This document shows positions 37,435 to 46,404 of a stretch of 64,000 nucleotides of DNA, piece by piece. Source of the stretch: Marinibacterium profundimaris. Its GTDB lineage: Bacteria > Pseudomonadota > Alphaproteobacteria > Rhodobacterales > Rhodobacteraceae. The notes under the pieces were generated by a model. The model was given only the letters and a program-made list of their open reading frames with translations, was not told the origin of the DNA and made no database searches. The stretch lies in the NCBI RefSeq assembly GCF_002210095.1, contig NZ_AQQR01000002.1:434001-498000 (forward strand). The letters run 5' to 3'. Numbering within the stretch: the first letter of the stretch is position 1; each line of letters starts with the position of its first letter. Position numbers and translations under genes: made by a program.

Positions 37435-38951
37435 CCGCAGCCAGGGGGGGCATCGAGGTCGAGGCCGTCGCCATGACCATGCGCTTCGGCGCCTTTACGG
37501 CGCTCGACAACGTGACGCTGAAGGTCCGCAAGGGCACGTTCCACGCGCTGCTGGGCGAAAACGGCGCGGGCAAGTCGACGCTGGTGAAATGCATGATGGG
37601 CTTCTACCACGCGACCGAGGGCAACGTGCTGGTCGACGGCCGCGACGCCGTGATCGGCGACCCGGTCGATGCGCAGATGCTGGGCCTGGGCATGGTCTAC
37701 CAGCATTTCACGCTGGTCCCCTCGCTGACCGGGGCGGAAAACCTGGTGATCTCGCGCGCCGATGCGCCGTCGGTCATCCAGTGGCGGGCCGAACGCGCCC
37801 GGCTGGATGATTTCCTGTCGTCGATGCCCTTCAAGGTGCCGCTGGACCGCCCGGTCTCGCGCCTCTCTGCCGGCGAAAAGCAGAAGCTGGAGATCCTCAA
37901 GCAGCTCTACCTCGGCTCGCGTTTCCTGATCCTGGACGAGCCGACCTCGGTCCTGACCCCTGCGGAGGCCGACGAGGTGCTGGGCCATGTCCGCGCGTTG
38001 TGCGAGGCGGGGCAGATCTCGGTCCTCATGATCACCCACAAGTTCCGCGAAGTGACCGCCTTTGCCGACGATGTCTCGGTTCTCAGACGCGGCCAGCTGG
38101 CCGGCCATGGCGCGGTGAAGGACCTGAGCCACGACGACATGGCCCGCATGATGATGGGCGCCCAGCCCGAGCGCGCCGAGGTCACGCGCTCTGCCACCGT
38201 CGGGGCGCCGGTTCTGACGCTGAGCGATGCGAAGGCCGCCGACCGGTCGGGGCTGAAGTCCATCGACATCGCCGCGCTGGAGGTGCGGGCCGGCGAGATC
38301 CTTGGCATCGCCGGGGTTTCCGGCAACGGGCAGACCGAGCTGATGGAGATGCTGACCGGCCAGCGCCGCCTGACCGGGGGCGAGATCCGGATCCATGGCG
38401 AACCGTACCATGCCACCCGCCGCGAGCAGAAGGCGCTCAAGGTCCGCTACCTGCCCGAAGAGCCGCTGCACAATGCCTGCGCCCCGCGCATGTCGGTAGC
38501 AGAAAACATCGCCTTCCGCATCTTTGACGAGGATGACACCGGCGGCCCGCGCCTGTGGAAGAACACGCGCCAGATCCTTGCCAATGCCGAGGCCCGCATC
38601 GCCGAGTTCAACGTGAAGACCGCCTCGCCCCATTCCCCCATCGCAGCCCTCTCGGGCGGCAACGTGCAGCGCGCGGTGCTGTCGCGCGAGCTGACCGGGG
38701 ATGTCGATCTGCTGATCGTCGCCAACCCCTGCTTCGGCCTCGATTTCGCGGCCGTCGCCGCGATCCGCGAGCGCATTGTCGAGTCCCGCAACCGGGGCGT
38801 CGCCGTGCTGCTGATCTCGGAAGACCTGGACGAGATCCTGGAACTGTCCGACCGCATCCTGGTGATGTCCGAAGGGCAGATCGCATTTGAGACAACGTCC
38901 CAGAACGCGGACACAGCTGAAATCGGCTCTTACATGGCGGGGCATGCGTGA
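37431..38951 (+). CDS. ABC transporter ATPase with two nucleotide-binding domains
   Basis: 506 residues. First domain: Walker A GENGAGKS, LSAGEKQKLE signature, Walker B FLILDEPTS. Second domain: degenerate Walker A (GVSGNGQTE), LSGGNVQRA signature and a Walker B with Asn-Pro in place of Asp-Glu (LLIVANPCFGLD), typical of this class. It powers the BMP-type importer, although it is separated from the permeases by three enzyme genes. Start ATG 37431 overlaps atzD. Confidence 0.93.
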   Translation: MTAARGGIEVEAVAMTMRFGAFTALDNVTLKVRKGTFHALLGENGAGKSTLVKCMMGFYHATEGNVLVDGRDAVIGDPVDAQMLGLGMVYQHFTLVPSLTGAENLVISRADAPSVIQWRAERARLDDFLSSMPFKVPLDRPVSRLSAGEKQKLEILKQLYLGSRFLILDEPTSVLTPAEADEVLGHVRALCEAGQISVLMITHKFREVTAFADDVSVLRRGQLAGHGAVKDLSHDDMARMMMGAQPERAEVTRSATVGAPVLTLSDAKAADRSGLKSIDIAALEVRAGEILGIAGVSGNGQTELMEMLTGQRRLTGGEIRIHGEPYHATRREQKALKVRYLPEEPLHNACAPRMSVAENIAFRIFDEDDTGGPRLWKNTRQILANAEARIAEFNVKTASPHSPIAALSGGNVQRAVLSRELTGDVDLLIVANPCFGLDFAAVAAIRERIVESRNRGVAVLLISEDLDEILELSDRILVMSEGQIAFETTSQNADTAEIGSYMAGHA

Positions 38952-39616
38952 TGGCCGTGATCAAGGCGGATCCCTTCGACTTTCCCTTCGATCCGGCAAC
39001 GCTGGGCCTGGTCGTGATCGACATGCAGCGCGACTTTTGCGAGCCCGGCGGCTTTGGCGAAACCCTGGGCAACGATGTCTCACTTCTGAGACAGATCATC
39101 CCCACCACCGCCCGCCTGATCGCCGGCTTCCGCGCCGTCGGCCTGCCTGTCATCCACACCCGCGAATGCCACCGTCCCGATCTGTCGGATCTGCCGCCCG
39201 CCAAGCGCGACCGGGGCAGCCCCAGCCTGCGGATCGGCGATCCGGGACCGATGGGCCGCATCCTGATCGCGGGCGAGGACGGCGCCGACATCATCCCCGA
39301 GCTTTATCCGATCGACGGCGAGACGGTGATCGACAAACCCGGCAAGGGCGCCTTTTACGGCACCGGCTTCGGCGATGTGCTGAAGGAAAATGGGCTGAAA
39401 CAGCTGATCTTCGCGGGCGTGACCACCGAGGTCTGCGTGCAGACCACCATGCGCGAGGCCAATGACCGGGGCTACGAATGCCTTCTGGCGACCGATGCCA
39501 CCGAAAGCTATTTCCCGGTCTTCAAACAGGCCGCCATCGCGATGATCACGGCGCAGGGCGGTATCGTCGGCTGGGCCGCGCCCACGGATGCCGTGCTGGA
39601 GGGGCTTCATGCGTGA
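38951..39616 (+). CDS. Second isochorismatase-like cysteine hydrolase
   Basis: 221 residues. Triad Asp24 (VVIDMQRDF), Lys129 (VIDKPGKGAF) and Cys162 (TTEVCVQTT). It is clearly a paralogue of the BiuH-type protein three kb upstream, but differs at the N-terminus, lacks the NKRWRSQ segment and has a different C-terminal third. It probably hydrolyses a related ureide or amide. The ATG overlaps the ATPase stop; a GTG one codon earlier is an alternative start. It overlaps the cupin gene by 8 bp. Confidence 0.88.
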   Translation: MAVIKADPFDFPFDPATLGLVVIDMQRDFCEPGGFGETLGNDVSLLRQIIPTTARLIAGFRAVGLPVIHTRECHRPDLSDLPPAKRDRGSPSLRIGDPGPMGRILIAGEDGADIIPELYPIDGETVIDKPGKGAFYGTGFGDVLKENGLKQLIFAGVTTEVCVQTTMREANDRGYECLLATDATESYFPVFKQAAIAMITAQGGIVGWAAPTDAVLEGLHA

Positions 39617-39941
39617 GCCCGCGATCACCCGCGACCTGCTGAACGGCGGCTGGAAAGACCTGGAGTACGAACCGTTCAAGCCCGGCATCACGGCGCATTG
39701 GCTGCTGAAGGGCGAACCGGGGATCGCGATCCTGTGCTACGAACCGGGCGCCTGCGCGCCGCTGCACCTGCACGTGGATGTCGAGACGATCCTGGTGCTG
39801 GACGGCGCCCAGTCGGATGAGCACGGGACCTATTGCCGGGGCGATTTCGTCATCAACCCCAAGGGTAGCCGGCACAGCGTCTCCAGCGCCGATGGCTGTG
39901 TCGTGCTGCTGACCTACACGCGCCCGGTCCGCTTCCTGTGA
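39609..39941 (+). CDS. Small cupin-domain protein
   Basis: 110 residues, one cupin barrel. Motif 1 PLHLHVDVETILVLDGAQSDE has two His and a Glu suited to bind a metal; motif 2 is GDFVINPKGSRHSV with the third His. Last gene of the operon (8-bp overlap). Function unknown; similar cupins act as metal-dependent hydrolases, decarboxylases or sensors. A carboxybiuret-handling role is possible but purely inferred. Confidence 0.82.
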   Translation: MREPAITRDLLNGGWKDLEYEPFKPGITAHWLLKGEPGIAILCYEPGACAPLHLHVDVETILVLDGAQSDEHGTYCRGDFVINPKGSRHSVSSADGCVVLLTYTRPVRFL

Positions 39942-40508
39942 CCCGTCGCGCTTTGGCCGGGCAGGGGGGGCCGGAGGGCCTGTTTGCCGGGCCCCGCAAT
40001 TTTCTTCGGTTTTTTCTGAACCGTTCGAACCTGTCGTCCGACCTATCACCGAGCCGTGCGGGACAGTCACGCCAGCGCGGTGCATTTCAACAAAGGAATA
40101 AGTGAACCCAAAGCACTTTCTACCATGCCGGTCGGCGGGCTCGTGCCCCTGCAATTACGCGGCTGACAGACTGGTCCCTTCCCTGTTGGCAGGGGGGGCG
40201 GATCCGCCCCGGCACATTTTCTCCCGCGACCTTTTTCAACGTCGCGGGTCATGTTGATTTGAGTACCCAAGGCCTGTTGCGGGCCGTCATCCCACGCGGG
40301 TCGCTTGCCGGTCCGCACCGGCACGGTCAGGCGGAACGCCCCCGACGCCCCGCTGTCCATGTCGGCTGGTCCGCAACAGGTCATTTTTCCACATGTCCCC
40401 CAGGACGGAGCACCGCGCGCGGCATCCCCACCGGGAAGATCCGCCCTGCGACCGCCGACACTTTCATGACATCCGTGAAACGACCGGGCCACCACCCCCC
40501 GGACACGC
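39942..40508. other. 567-bp intergenic region after the island
   Basis: No convincing gene. It begins with a GC-rich inverted repeat (GGCCGGGCA near 39956 and TGCCGGGCC near 39985) followed by T-rich sequence, a plausible operon terminator. At 40077-40089 it carries GCGGTGCATTTCA, close to one half of the proposed LysR operator. The remainder is GC-rich without good codon structure on either strand. Confidence 0.5.
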
Positions 40509-40535
40509 AAAAGGCGCCCGCAAGGGGCGCCCTTC
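40509..40535 (-). terminator. Terminator of tRNA-Pro
   Basis: Minus strand: stem GGCGCCC / GGGCGCC, 5-nt loop CTTGC, flanking A/T pairs, then TTTT. Begins 7 bp after the tRNA 3' end. Confidence 0.75.
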
Positions 40536-40541
40536 ACAATT

Positions 40542-40618
40542 TGGTCGGAGTAGCAGGATTCGAACCTACGACCCCTGCCTCCCGAAGACAGTGCTCTACC
40601 AGGCTGAGCTATACTCCG
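40542..40618 (-). tRNA. tRNA-Pro (anticodon CGG)
   Basis: 77 nt, minus strand. Acceptor arms CGGAGTA / TACTCCG then ACCA with an encoded CCA end. D-arm GCTC...GAGC, anticodon stem CTGTC/GGCAG with loop TTCGGGA (anticodon CGG, reads CCG), and T-loop TTCGAAT. A frequent integration target for mobile elements, but no integrase is nearby. Confidence 0.97.
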
Positions 40619-40664
40619 ACCGTGTCGGACCCCGTAAAGGGTCCGCAGGGGATTTGCAAGAGCC

Positions 40665-41642
40665 TCACGCAGCTCTTTTCTGCGGACGGCGCACGATGGA
40701 TTGCAGCATCTGCACCCGGGGGCTTGTCGGCATGCCGATCCGCGACTTCGTGTTGACCACCGGACGGTTCGTCGAGGTGCCGCCGAAGTTCTCGCGGAGC
40801 ACGATGTAAAGCCCCGAGGCGATGATGATTCCCGCCCCGATCCAGGTCACCGTGTCCGGCACCTCGTCGAAGAACAGCCCGCCGTAGATCGCGGCCCAGA
40901 CCATCTGGGAATACTGCATCGGCGCCACGATCGTGGCATCGCCGGACTTGTAGGCCTGGATCAGGCACAGCCCGCCGGCAAAGGCGAAGAAGGCCATGAC
41001 GGCCTGCAGGCCCAGCCCCTCGACATGGATCGGTTCGTAGACGAAGGGCATAACGGCCGCCATCACGAGGAAGTTGGCCATCATCGGGTACAGCAGCAGC
41101 ACGGCGTTGCGCTCCTCGTTGCCGATCTTGCGCACGATGATCGCGGCCAGCGCACCGAAGAAGGCGCCGAAGAGCGCCGACAGGTGCCCCAGCCCCAGCT
41201 CGGCCCCACCGGGCCGCAGCACCACGACAACGCCGACAAGACCCACGGCGACGGCGCCCCAGCGGTGGCGGCCGACGGTTTCGCCGAGGATCGGGATCGA
41301 CAGGACGGTGATCAGCAGCGGCATGGTGAAGATGATGGAATAGACCTGCGCCAGCGGCAGGGTCGAGAAGGCGTAGAACACGCAGAACCCCGAAATCACC
41401 GCGGACACGGTTCGCAGCGCCGTCCACCACGGATGGCGCGGAAGCAGGTTGCCCTGGGTCGTGTCCTTCATCAGCATCAGCATCACCAGAGGGAAGCTGA
41501 AGAGAACGCCGAAGAAGATGATCTGGAAGGTGGAATAACTGATCCCCAGGACCTTCACGATGACATCGTGGGTGGAGAAGATGGCGAATGCGGCAAGCGC
41601 AAAGGCTACGCCGCGAAGATTGGACTTGGCGGTATCGGGCAT
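40665..41642 (-). CDS. EamA/DMT family transporter
   Basis: 325 residues with ten hydrophobic helices in two EamA repeats. Recognisable segments: ALAAFAIFSTHDVIVKVL and, in the second repeat, PMQYSQMVWAAIYGGLFFDEVPD. Members export small metabolites; the substrate cannot be read. ATG 41642 (MPDTAKSNLRG) gives a normal N-terminus; an upstream start adds 13 residues. The tRNA gene is 46 bp downstream. Confidence 0.9.
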   Translation of the reverse strand: MPDTAKSNLRGVAFALAAFAIFSTHDVIVKVLGISYSTFQIIFFGVLFSFPLVMLMLMKDTTQGNLLPRHPWWTALRTVSAVISGFCVFYAFSTLPLAQVYSIIFTMPLLITVLSIPILGETVGRHRWGAVAVGLVGVVVVLRPGGAELGLGHLSALFGAFFGALAAIIVRKIGNEERNAVLLLYPMMANFLVMAAVMPFVYEPIHVEGLGLQAVMAFFAFAGGLCLIQAYKSGDATIVAPMQYSQMVWAAIYGGLFFDEVPDTVTWIGAGIIIASGLYIVLRENFGGTSTNRPVVNTKSRIGMPTSPRVQMLQSIVRRPQKRAA

Positions 41643-41845
41643 ATTCGGATTCCTGGCTGTTAAGCGTGACCAAATCGTCAAGATTTCCGAAGGTCAAGCG
41701 GTCGGCCGCGAATGTCCGCGGGGTCAACTCCCCGATGCTTGAGGGATAAGCGCAATGGCGCCACCGGACCGCTTCAGCGGTGCCGCAGCGCCGGGACCTG
41801 CGGCGCGAAAAACCCGGCAACGCCCCCTGCACCGGCGCGGTCACG

Positions 41846-41879
41846 AAAAAGGCCCGGCCGCCATGGGGCGCCGGGCCTT
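41846..41879 (-). terminator. Terminator of leuB
   Basis: Minus strand: AAGGCCCGGC / GCCGGGCCTT, 11-nt loop, then five T. It lies 28 bp after the leuB stop. Confidence 0.85.
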
Positions 41880-41906
41880 ATGTCAGGGTGCTAGGGTGTC
41901 AGCCGC

Positions 41907-43010
41907 TCAGAGAGAGGCCTCCAGCGCCGCGAGGATCGCGTCGCCCATGCCTTCGGTGGTGACCGGCGCCACGCCTTCCTCGCCCAGCAGGTCGGGCGTG
42001 CGCAAGCCCTCGGCCAGCACCGTCTCGATCGAGGCTTCGAGGCGGTCGGCCTCTTCGCCGGCGTCGAAGGAATAGCGCAGCGCCATGGCAAAGCTCAGGA
42101 TGCAGGCGATCGGGTTCGCCTTCCCCTGGCCCGCGATGTCGGGGGCCGATCCGTGCACGGGTTCATACAGCGCCTTGGGCCGGCCGTTGGCCATCGGCGC
42201 GCCAAGCGAGGCCGAGGGCAGCATGCCCAGCGAGCCGGTCAGCATCGCGGCCAGGTCCGACAGCATGTCGCCGAACAGGTTGTCGGTGACGATCACGTCG
42301 AACTGCTTGGGCCAGCGGGTCAGCTGCATGGCGCCGGCATCGGCATACATGTGCGTCAGCTCGACCTCGGGGTAATCCTTGCCGACCTCGGTGACCACCT
42401 GGCGCCACAGCACGCCCGATTCCATCACGTTGGCCTTTTCCATCGAACACAGCTTCTTGTCGCGCCGCATCGCCAGTTCAAAGGCCGACCGCGCCACGCG
42501 GTCGATTTCGCTTTCTGTGTAGCGCTGGGTGTTGATGCCGACGCGCTCGTTGCCTTCCTCGATGATGCCGCGCGGCTCACCGAAATAGATGCCCGAGGTC
42601 AGCTCGCGCACGATGACGATGTCCAGCCCCGAAACCACCTCGGTCTTGAGCGAGGAGAAATCGGCCAGCGCGTCGAAACACTGCGCCGGGCGCAGGTTGG
42701 CATAAAGGTCCATTTCCTTGCGCAGGCGCAGCAGGCCGCGTTCGGGCTTCACGCTGAAATCCAGCACGTCGTACTTGGGGCCGCCCACGGCGCCCAGCAG
42801 GACGGCATCGACCGCCTGCGCCTTGGCCATGGTCTCGTCGGTCAGGGGCGTGCCATGGGCGTCATAGGCCGCGCCGCCCACCAGGTCCTCGCTCACGTCG
42901 AAGACAAGGCCGCGCTTTTCGCCGAACCAGTCGATGATGCGGCGCACCTGCGTCATGACTTCGGGGCCGATGCCGTCGCCGGGCAGGATAAGGATGGACG
43001 GGTTGGACAT
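41907..43010 (-). CDS. leuB: 3-isopropylmalate dehydrogenase
   Basis: 367 residues, full length. Family signature [27 protein letters not shown] and the NAD-binding [18 protein letters not shown] are present. It catalyses oxidative decarboxylation of 3-isopropylmalate in leucine synthesis. leuD and leuC are on the same strand 4.6 and 8.8 kb away, not in an operon with it. Confidence 0.98.
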   Translation of the reverse strand: MSNPSILILPGDGIGPEVMTQVRRIIDWFGEKRGLVFDVSEDLVGGAAYDAHGTPLTDETMAKAQAVDAVLLGAVGGPKYDVLDFSVKPERGLLRLRKEMDLYANLRPAQCFDALADFSSLKTEVVSGLDIVIVRELTSGIYFGEPRGIIEEGNERVGINTQRYTESEIDRVARSAFELAMRRDKKLCSMEKANVMESGVLWRQVVTEVGKDYPEVELTHMYADAGAMQLTRWPKQFDVIVTDNLFGDMLSDLAAMLTGSLGMLPSASLGAPMANGRPKALYEPVHGSAPDIAGQGKANPIACILSFAMALRYSFDAGEEADRLEASIETVLAEGLRTPDLLGEEGVAPVTTEGMGDAILAALEASL

Positions 43011-43171
43011 GAAAGGGGGCCTCCCAGAGAAATATCCCGCCTCAGCTACCGCCCCGCGCCCCGAGCGTCAACTCGCTGCCGCCCTCACCGTGCGCCGATG
43101 GCCCTGTTCCAGCCCTCTCAAACCCCGCGCTGCCAGCCCAAACCCCGGCCCGCCCCTCCGCGCCAACGCCC

Positions 43172-43204
43172 ATGTCTTCACCTTTGCCCAAATACCTCGA
43201 CACA
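43172..43204 (-). repeat. Intergenic repeat copy D (subtype 2)
   Basis: Minus strand: GTGTCGAGGTATTTGGGCAAAGGTGAAGACATG. Pairs with copy E 57 bp away. Located between the leuB start and the end of a LysR gene. Confidence 0.72.
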
Positions 43205-43260
43205 GCTTCGGCCATCCTGAACTGCCCTCAGGTCAGCGCGCCCCTGGCGCCACTCCTCAT

Positions 43261-43290
43261 GCTTCTTCTTGGTCCCAAATACTCCGACAC
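43261..43290 (-). repeat. Intergenic repeat copy E (subtype 1)
   Basis: Minus strand: GTGTCGGAGTATTTGGGA then CCAAGAAGAAGC. TTGG-GA-CCAA keeps the central dyad. Together with copy D it fills most of the 323-bp gene-free interval 43011-43333; nothing else was recognised there. Confidence 0.72.
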
Positions 43291-43333
43291 AACGCCAATC
43301 ATCCCGCGCGTCCCCCGGGTCAGCGCACCCCGC

Positions 43334-44230
43334 CTACCGACACCGCGGCGGCAGCTCCCGCACCAGCAGATCCCAGACCATCCGGATCCGCGGCGTCTGC
43401 CGCATCTTCTCATGCGCCGCCAGCCAGACCCGCAGCGGTGGCACGCCCAGCTGGGGTGCCAGCTGTTCCAGCTCCGGCTCCGCCCGGCCGACCGGCACCT
43501 GGGCGAACCCGATGCCGCAGCCGGCGCGGACCAGCGCCAGGTAGGTCGCCTGGTTGTCGCAGCGCATGACGAAATCCTCGCGCCCGATGTCGATGCCAAG
43601 CGCGCGCATCGTCTCCACAATCAGCGGGTTGCGGTCGAACCCCACCAGGTCATGCGCCAGCAGGTCCTCGACCCGCTCCGGCCGCCCGGCCCGGTCCAGG
43701 TAGGCCGTCGCCGCGAACGCCCCCACCTCGATATCCGCGAGATGCCGTGTCACAAGCTCCTGCTGCACCGGTCGGTACATGCGCAAAGCGATGTCGGCCT
43801 CGCGGAAATGCAGGCTCTCGCTCTCGTCCGAGGCGACCAGCTCGATCCGGATCTCCGGCTGCCGGCGCCGGATCTCGGCCAGCACCGGGGGCAGCACGTA
43901 ATGCGACAGGACCACGCTGGCCGTGATCCGCACGGTCCCGGCCAGCGCGCCGGCCTGCTCTGCCGCCGCCAGTGTCAGCCCGTTCAGCGCCGCCCGCATC
44001 GCCTGCGCATGGGGCACAAGAGCCAGCCCCGCAGCGCTCGGCGCCAGCCCGCGCGCATGGCGGTCGAACAGCTGCGCGCCCAGGGCCGCCTCAAGCGCCT
44101 GCACCTGCCGCCCCAGGGTCGGCTGGCTCCGTCCCAGCGCCTGGGCCGCGGCCGACAGCGATCCGGTCTCCGCCACCGCCAGGAAGCTTTGCACCAGGGT
44201 CCAGTCGCGCAGGATGTCCGTCTTTGCCAT
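43334..44230 (-). CDS. LysR family transcriptional regulator
   Basis: 298 residues. Winged helix-turn-helix (LVQSFLAVAETGSLSAAAQALGRSQPTLGRQVQALEAALGAQLFDRHARG) and a type 2 substrate-binding domain. Divergent from the epimerase-like gene with a 105-bp gap, so it probably controls that gene. Confidence 0.92.
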   Translation of the reverse strand: MAKTDILRDWTLVQSFLAVAETGSLSAAAQALGRSQPTLGRQVQALEAALGAQLFDRHARGLAPSAAGLALVPHAQAMRAALNGLTLAAAEQAGALAGTVRITASVVLSHYVLPPVLAEIRRRQPEIRIELVASDESESLHFREADIALRMYRPVQQELVTRHLADIEVGAFAATAYLDRAGRPERVEDLLAHDLVGFDRNPLIVETMRALGIDIGREDFVMRCDNQATYLALVRAGCGIGFAQVPVGRAEPELEQLAPQLGVPPLRVWLAAHEKMRQTPRIRMVWDLLVRELPPRCR

Positions 44231-44335
44231 TCACCGATGAATAACAGATCTGCGGATTCAGGCAATTACCCCAATACATCAGAATGGCTATCACACGATC
44301 AGCACGATATCATTCCGCAAAACGGAGCTTCGACC

Positions 44336-45196
44336 ATGTCCCGCACCGCCCTCATCCTCGGCCCTACCGGCCGCATGGGCCGCCATGCCGCACAGGCGTT
44401 TTCCGCCGCCGGCTGGCAGGTCAGGCCCTTCGACCGCGCCACTGGCGACCTCAAGGCCCAGGCGAAGGGCGCCGAGGTCATCGTCAACGCCTGGAACCCG
44501 CCCTACACCGACTGGGCGGCCCAGCTGCCCGACCTGCACGCCCGCGTGCAGCAGGCCGCGCTGGCCGCCGATGCCACCGTGATCCTGCCCGGCAATGTCT
44601 ATGTCTTCGGCCCCGACACACCCCCGCCCTGGTCCACTGACACGCCTCACCGCGCCACCAACCCGCTGGGCCGGGCCCGCATCGCGATGGAGGACAGCTA
44701 TCGCCGCTCTGGCACCCGCACCATCCTCCTGCGCGCCGGCGATTTCCTCGACACCGAAGCCTCGGGCAACTGGTTCGACCGCATTATCGCGCCGAAAGTC
44801 CACCAGGGCCGCCTGATCTACCCCGGCGACCCGCAGGTCCCCCACGTCTGGGCCTTCCTGCCGGATCTCGCCCGCGCCATGGTGCGCCTCGCCGATCTCG
44901 CCCCGACGCTGCCCGCCTTCGCCGACATTCCCTTCCCCGGCTACACGCTCTCCGGCACCGATCTCGCCACCCGGCTCTCCGCCATCACCGGCCACACCGT
45001 CCGCCTGCGCCCCTTCCCCTGGTGGCAGATCCAGCTTGCCCGCCCGGTCTGGCCGCTGGCCAAACACCTGATCGAGATGCGCTACCTCTGGTCCACGCCG
45101 CACTGGCTGGACCCCGCGCCGTTTCAGGCGCTTTGCCCCGATCATCACGACACCCCGATCGACGAGGCCCTCGGCCAGTCCATCCGTCCGCTCTGA
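44336..45196 (+). CDS. NAD(P)-binding SDR/epimerase-like protein
   Basis: 286 residues. N-terminal nucleotide-binding GPTGRMGRHAA (GxxGxxG) and NVYVFGPDTPPPW typical of atypical extended SDRs. The catalytic Tyr-Lys pair is not clear, so it may be a sugar/ketone reductase or a non-enzymatic NAD(P) sensor. ATG 44336 follows GGAG by 8 nt. Divergent from the LysR gene. Confidence 0.85.
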   Translation: MSRTALILGPTGRMGRHAAQAFSAAGWQVRPFDRATGDLKAQAKGAEVIVNAWNPPYTDWAAQLPDLHARVQQAALAADATVILPGNVYVFGPDTPPPWSTDTPHRATNPLGRARIAMEDSYRRSGTRTILLRAGDFLDTEASGNWFDRIIAPKVHQGRLIYPGDPQVPHVWAFLPDLARAMVRLADLAPTLPAFADIPFPGYTLSGTDLATRLSAITGHTVRLRPFPWWQIQLARPVWPLAKHLIEMRYLWSTPHWLDPAPFQALCPDHHDTPIDEALGQSIRPL

Positions 45197-45214
45197 TCCC
45201 GCGCGGCCCGCCCC

Positions 45215-45247
45215 TGTCTTCTTCTTGGATCCAAATACTCCGACACA
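45215..45247 (-). repeat. Intergenic repeat copy F (subtype 1)
   Basis: Minus strand: GTGTCGGAGTATTTGGAT then CCAAGAAGAAGACAGGG. TTGGATCCAA is a perfect palindrome, and the copy is flanked by CCCTGT / ACAGGG. Confidence 0.75.
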
Positions 45248-45293
45248 GGGCCAGCCGCCCCGCGATCCGCCAGCCGCTCTCGCGCACCGCCCC

Positions 45294-45324
45294 TGTCTTC
45301 ATCTTTGCCCAAATACCTCAACAC
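45294..45324 (-). repeat. Intergenic repeat copy G (subtype 2)
   Basis: Minus strand: GTGTTGAGGTATTTGGGC then AAAGATGAAGACAGGG. Partner of copy F, between the convergent epimerase-like and phosphatase-family genes. Confidence 0.73.
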
Positions 45325-45363
45325 TCCGCCGGCCACCCCGCGCGCCATCTGGCGAAAGGCGCC

Positions 45364-46404
45364 TCACCGCAAGGCCAGATCCACCCAGACCAGCCTGTGC
45401 CGGCTCGCCGCCTCGACCCGGTCCAGCGCCGCGCCGCCCTCGGGCCAGACCACGCCGCTGTCCAGCACCTCCCAGTCCGAGGAGGGCAGCAGGTAATCCA
45501 CGCGCATCCGGGCAAAGTCCCATTCCACCGTCTCCTGCCCGGGCAGCGGATCCACCAGCCGCGGATCCTGCAGCAGGGCCCGGATCGCGTCGCTCCGGCC
45601 GTCGCCGCGCCCGGGATCCAGGTTGGCGTCCCCCGCCAGCACGAACCGCCGCCCGGGCGCGGGGCCAAAGGCGCCGTCCAGGAAATGCCGCCAGAAGATC
45701 ACCTCGTCGTGGTTGCGCCGGCCGTTTCGGTCCTCCGGCCCGTCGAAGACCGGCGGCGTGGCATGAAAGGCCAGCAGAACCATCTCCGCCCCGCCGGGCA
45801 GGATCACCGGCACGGCCCAATGCCCGGTGCTCGACAGCCGCTGTACCGCCTGCGCCTCCTCCGACGGAAAGGGCCGGCCGTCGGGATGCTCCGGCAGCAG
45901 CGCGCCGGGCAGGTCGCGCCACAACAGGTCCGAGAAATCGCGGACGCGGTCCTTGGCCATCGGCAGGACCGACAGCACCGCCATTCCGCCCTGGCCGGTG
46001 AAGGCGCCGTAGCCCTGGGCATCCCGCGCCTCGCCGCGCCGGCCGTTGCCGTCCATGTCAAGCCCGGTGGCCATCCCGCTGTTGGGCCGGGCCGCGAACC
46101 GGTGGGGATAGGGCGCGCCGGCCGCCTGCAGCCGGTCTGCCAGCGCCGCCAGCGCCTCGCCCTTGTAATCCCAGTCAAATCCAAGCAGCAGCAGCACGTC
46201 GGGCCGCACCCCGGCGATCACCTCGACCACGGCACCGACCTGCGCGTCGCCCTTCCGGATGTCGCGCAGCAGCAGCCCGGGGCCGTCGCGGCTCAGCTCG
46301 GTGTTGTAGACGGCCACCCGAAGGCGCTCCTGCGCCGTGGCGGGCCGCGCAGCCAGAGAGGCTAGCACAAGCAGAAGGACCGTCGCTGCGACGGCCCGGA
46401 GCAT
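45364..46404 (-). CDS. Endonuclease/exonuclease/phosphatase family protein
   Basis: 346 residues. Sec signal (AVAATVLLLVLASLAARPATA, cleavage near 25). Fold motifs: VYNTELSRD with the metal-binding Glu, RPDVLLLLGFDWD, FVLAGDANLDPGRGDG and the final RMRVDYLLPSSD. The last motif ends in Asp-Tyr rather than the usual catalytic Asp-His. Periplasmic or secreted nuclease/phosphatase. ATG overlaps the stop of the upstream membrane protein gene (ATGA). Confidence 0.85.
   Translation of the reverse strand: MLRAVAATVLLLVLASLAARPATAQERLRVAVYNTELSRDGPGLLLRDIRKGDAQVGAVVEVIAGVRPDVLLLLGFDWDYKGEALAALADRLQAAGAPYPHRFAARPNSGMATGLDMDGNGRRGEARDAQGYGAFTGQGGMAVLSVLPMAKDRVRDFSDLLWRDLPGALLPEHPDGRPFPSEEAQAVQRLSSTGHWAVPVILPGGAEMVLLAFHATPPVFDGPEDRNGRRNHDEVIFWRHFLDGAFGPAPGRRFVLAGDANLDPGRGDGRSDAIRALLQDPRLVDPLPGQETVEWDFARMRVDYLLPSSDWEVLDSGVVWPEGGAALDRVEAASRHRLVWVDLALR

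Noticed and set aside
40067-40537. 156-codon minus-strand frame in the gap after the cupin gene
   Set aside because: Irregular composition (Gly, Pro, Arg, Cys), no domain, and the frame runs into the tRNA terminator.
40542-40618. tRNA-Pro as an attachment site of a genomic island
   Set aside because: No integrase and no direct repeat of the tRNA 3' end was seen in the window.
40627-40643. Hairpin CGGACCC/GGGTCCG between the DMT gene and the tRNA
   Set aside because: The stem is good, but there is no T tract in either direction.
43172-44335. Long in-frame extension upstream of the epimerase-like gene
   Set aside because: It runs antisense to a clear LysR gene; the nucleotide-binding N-terminus begins at 44336.
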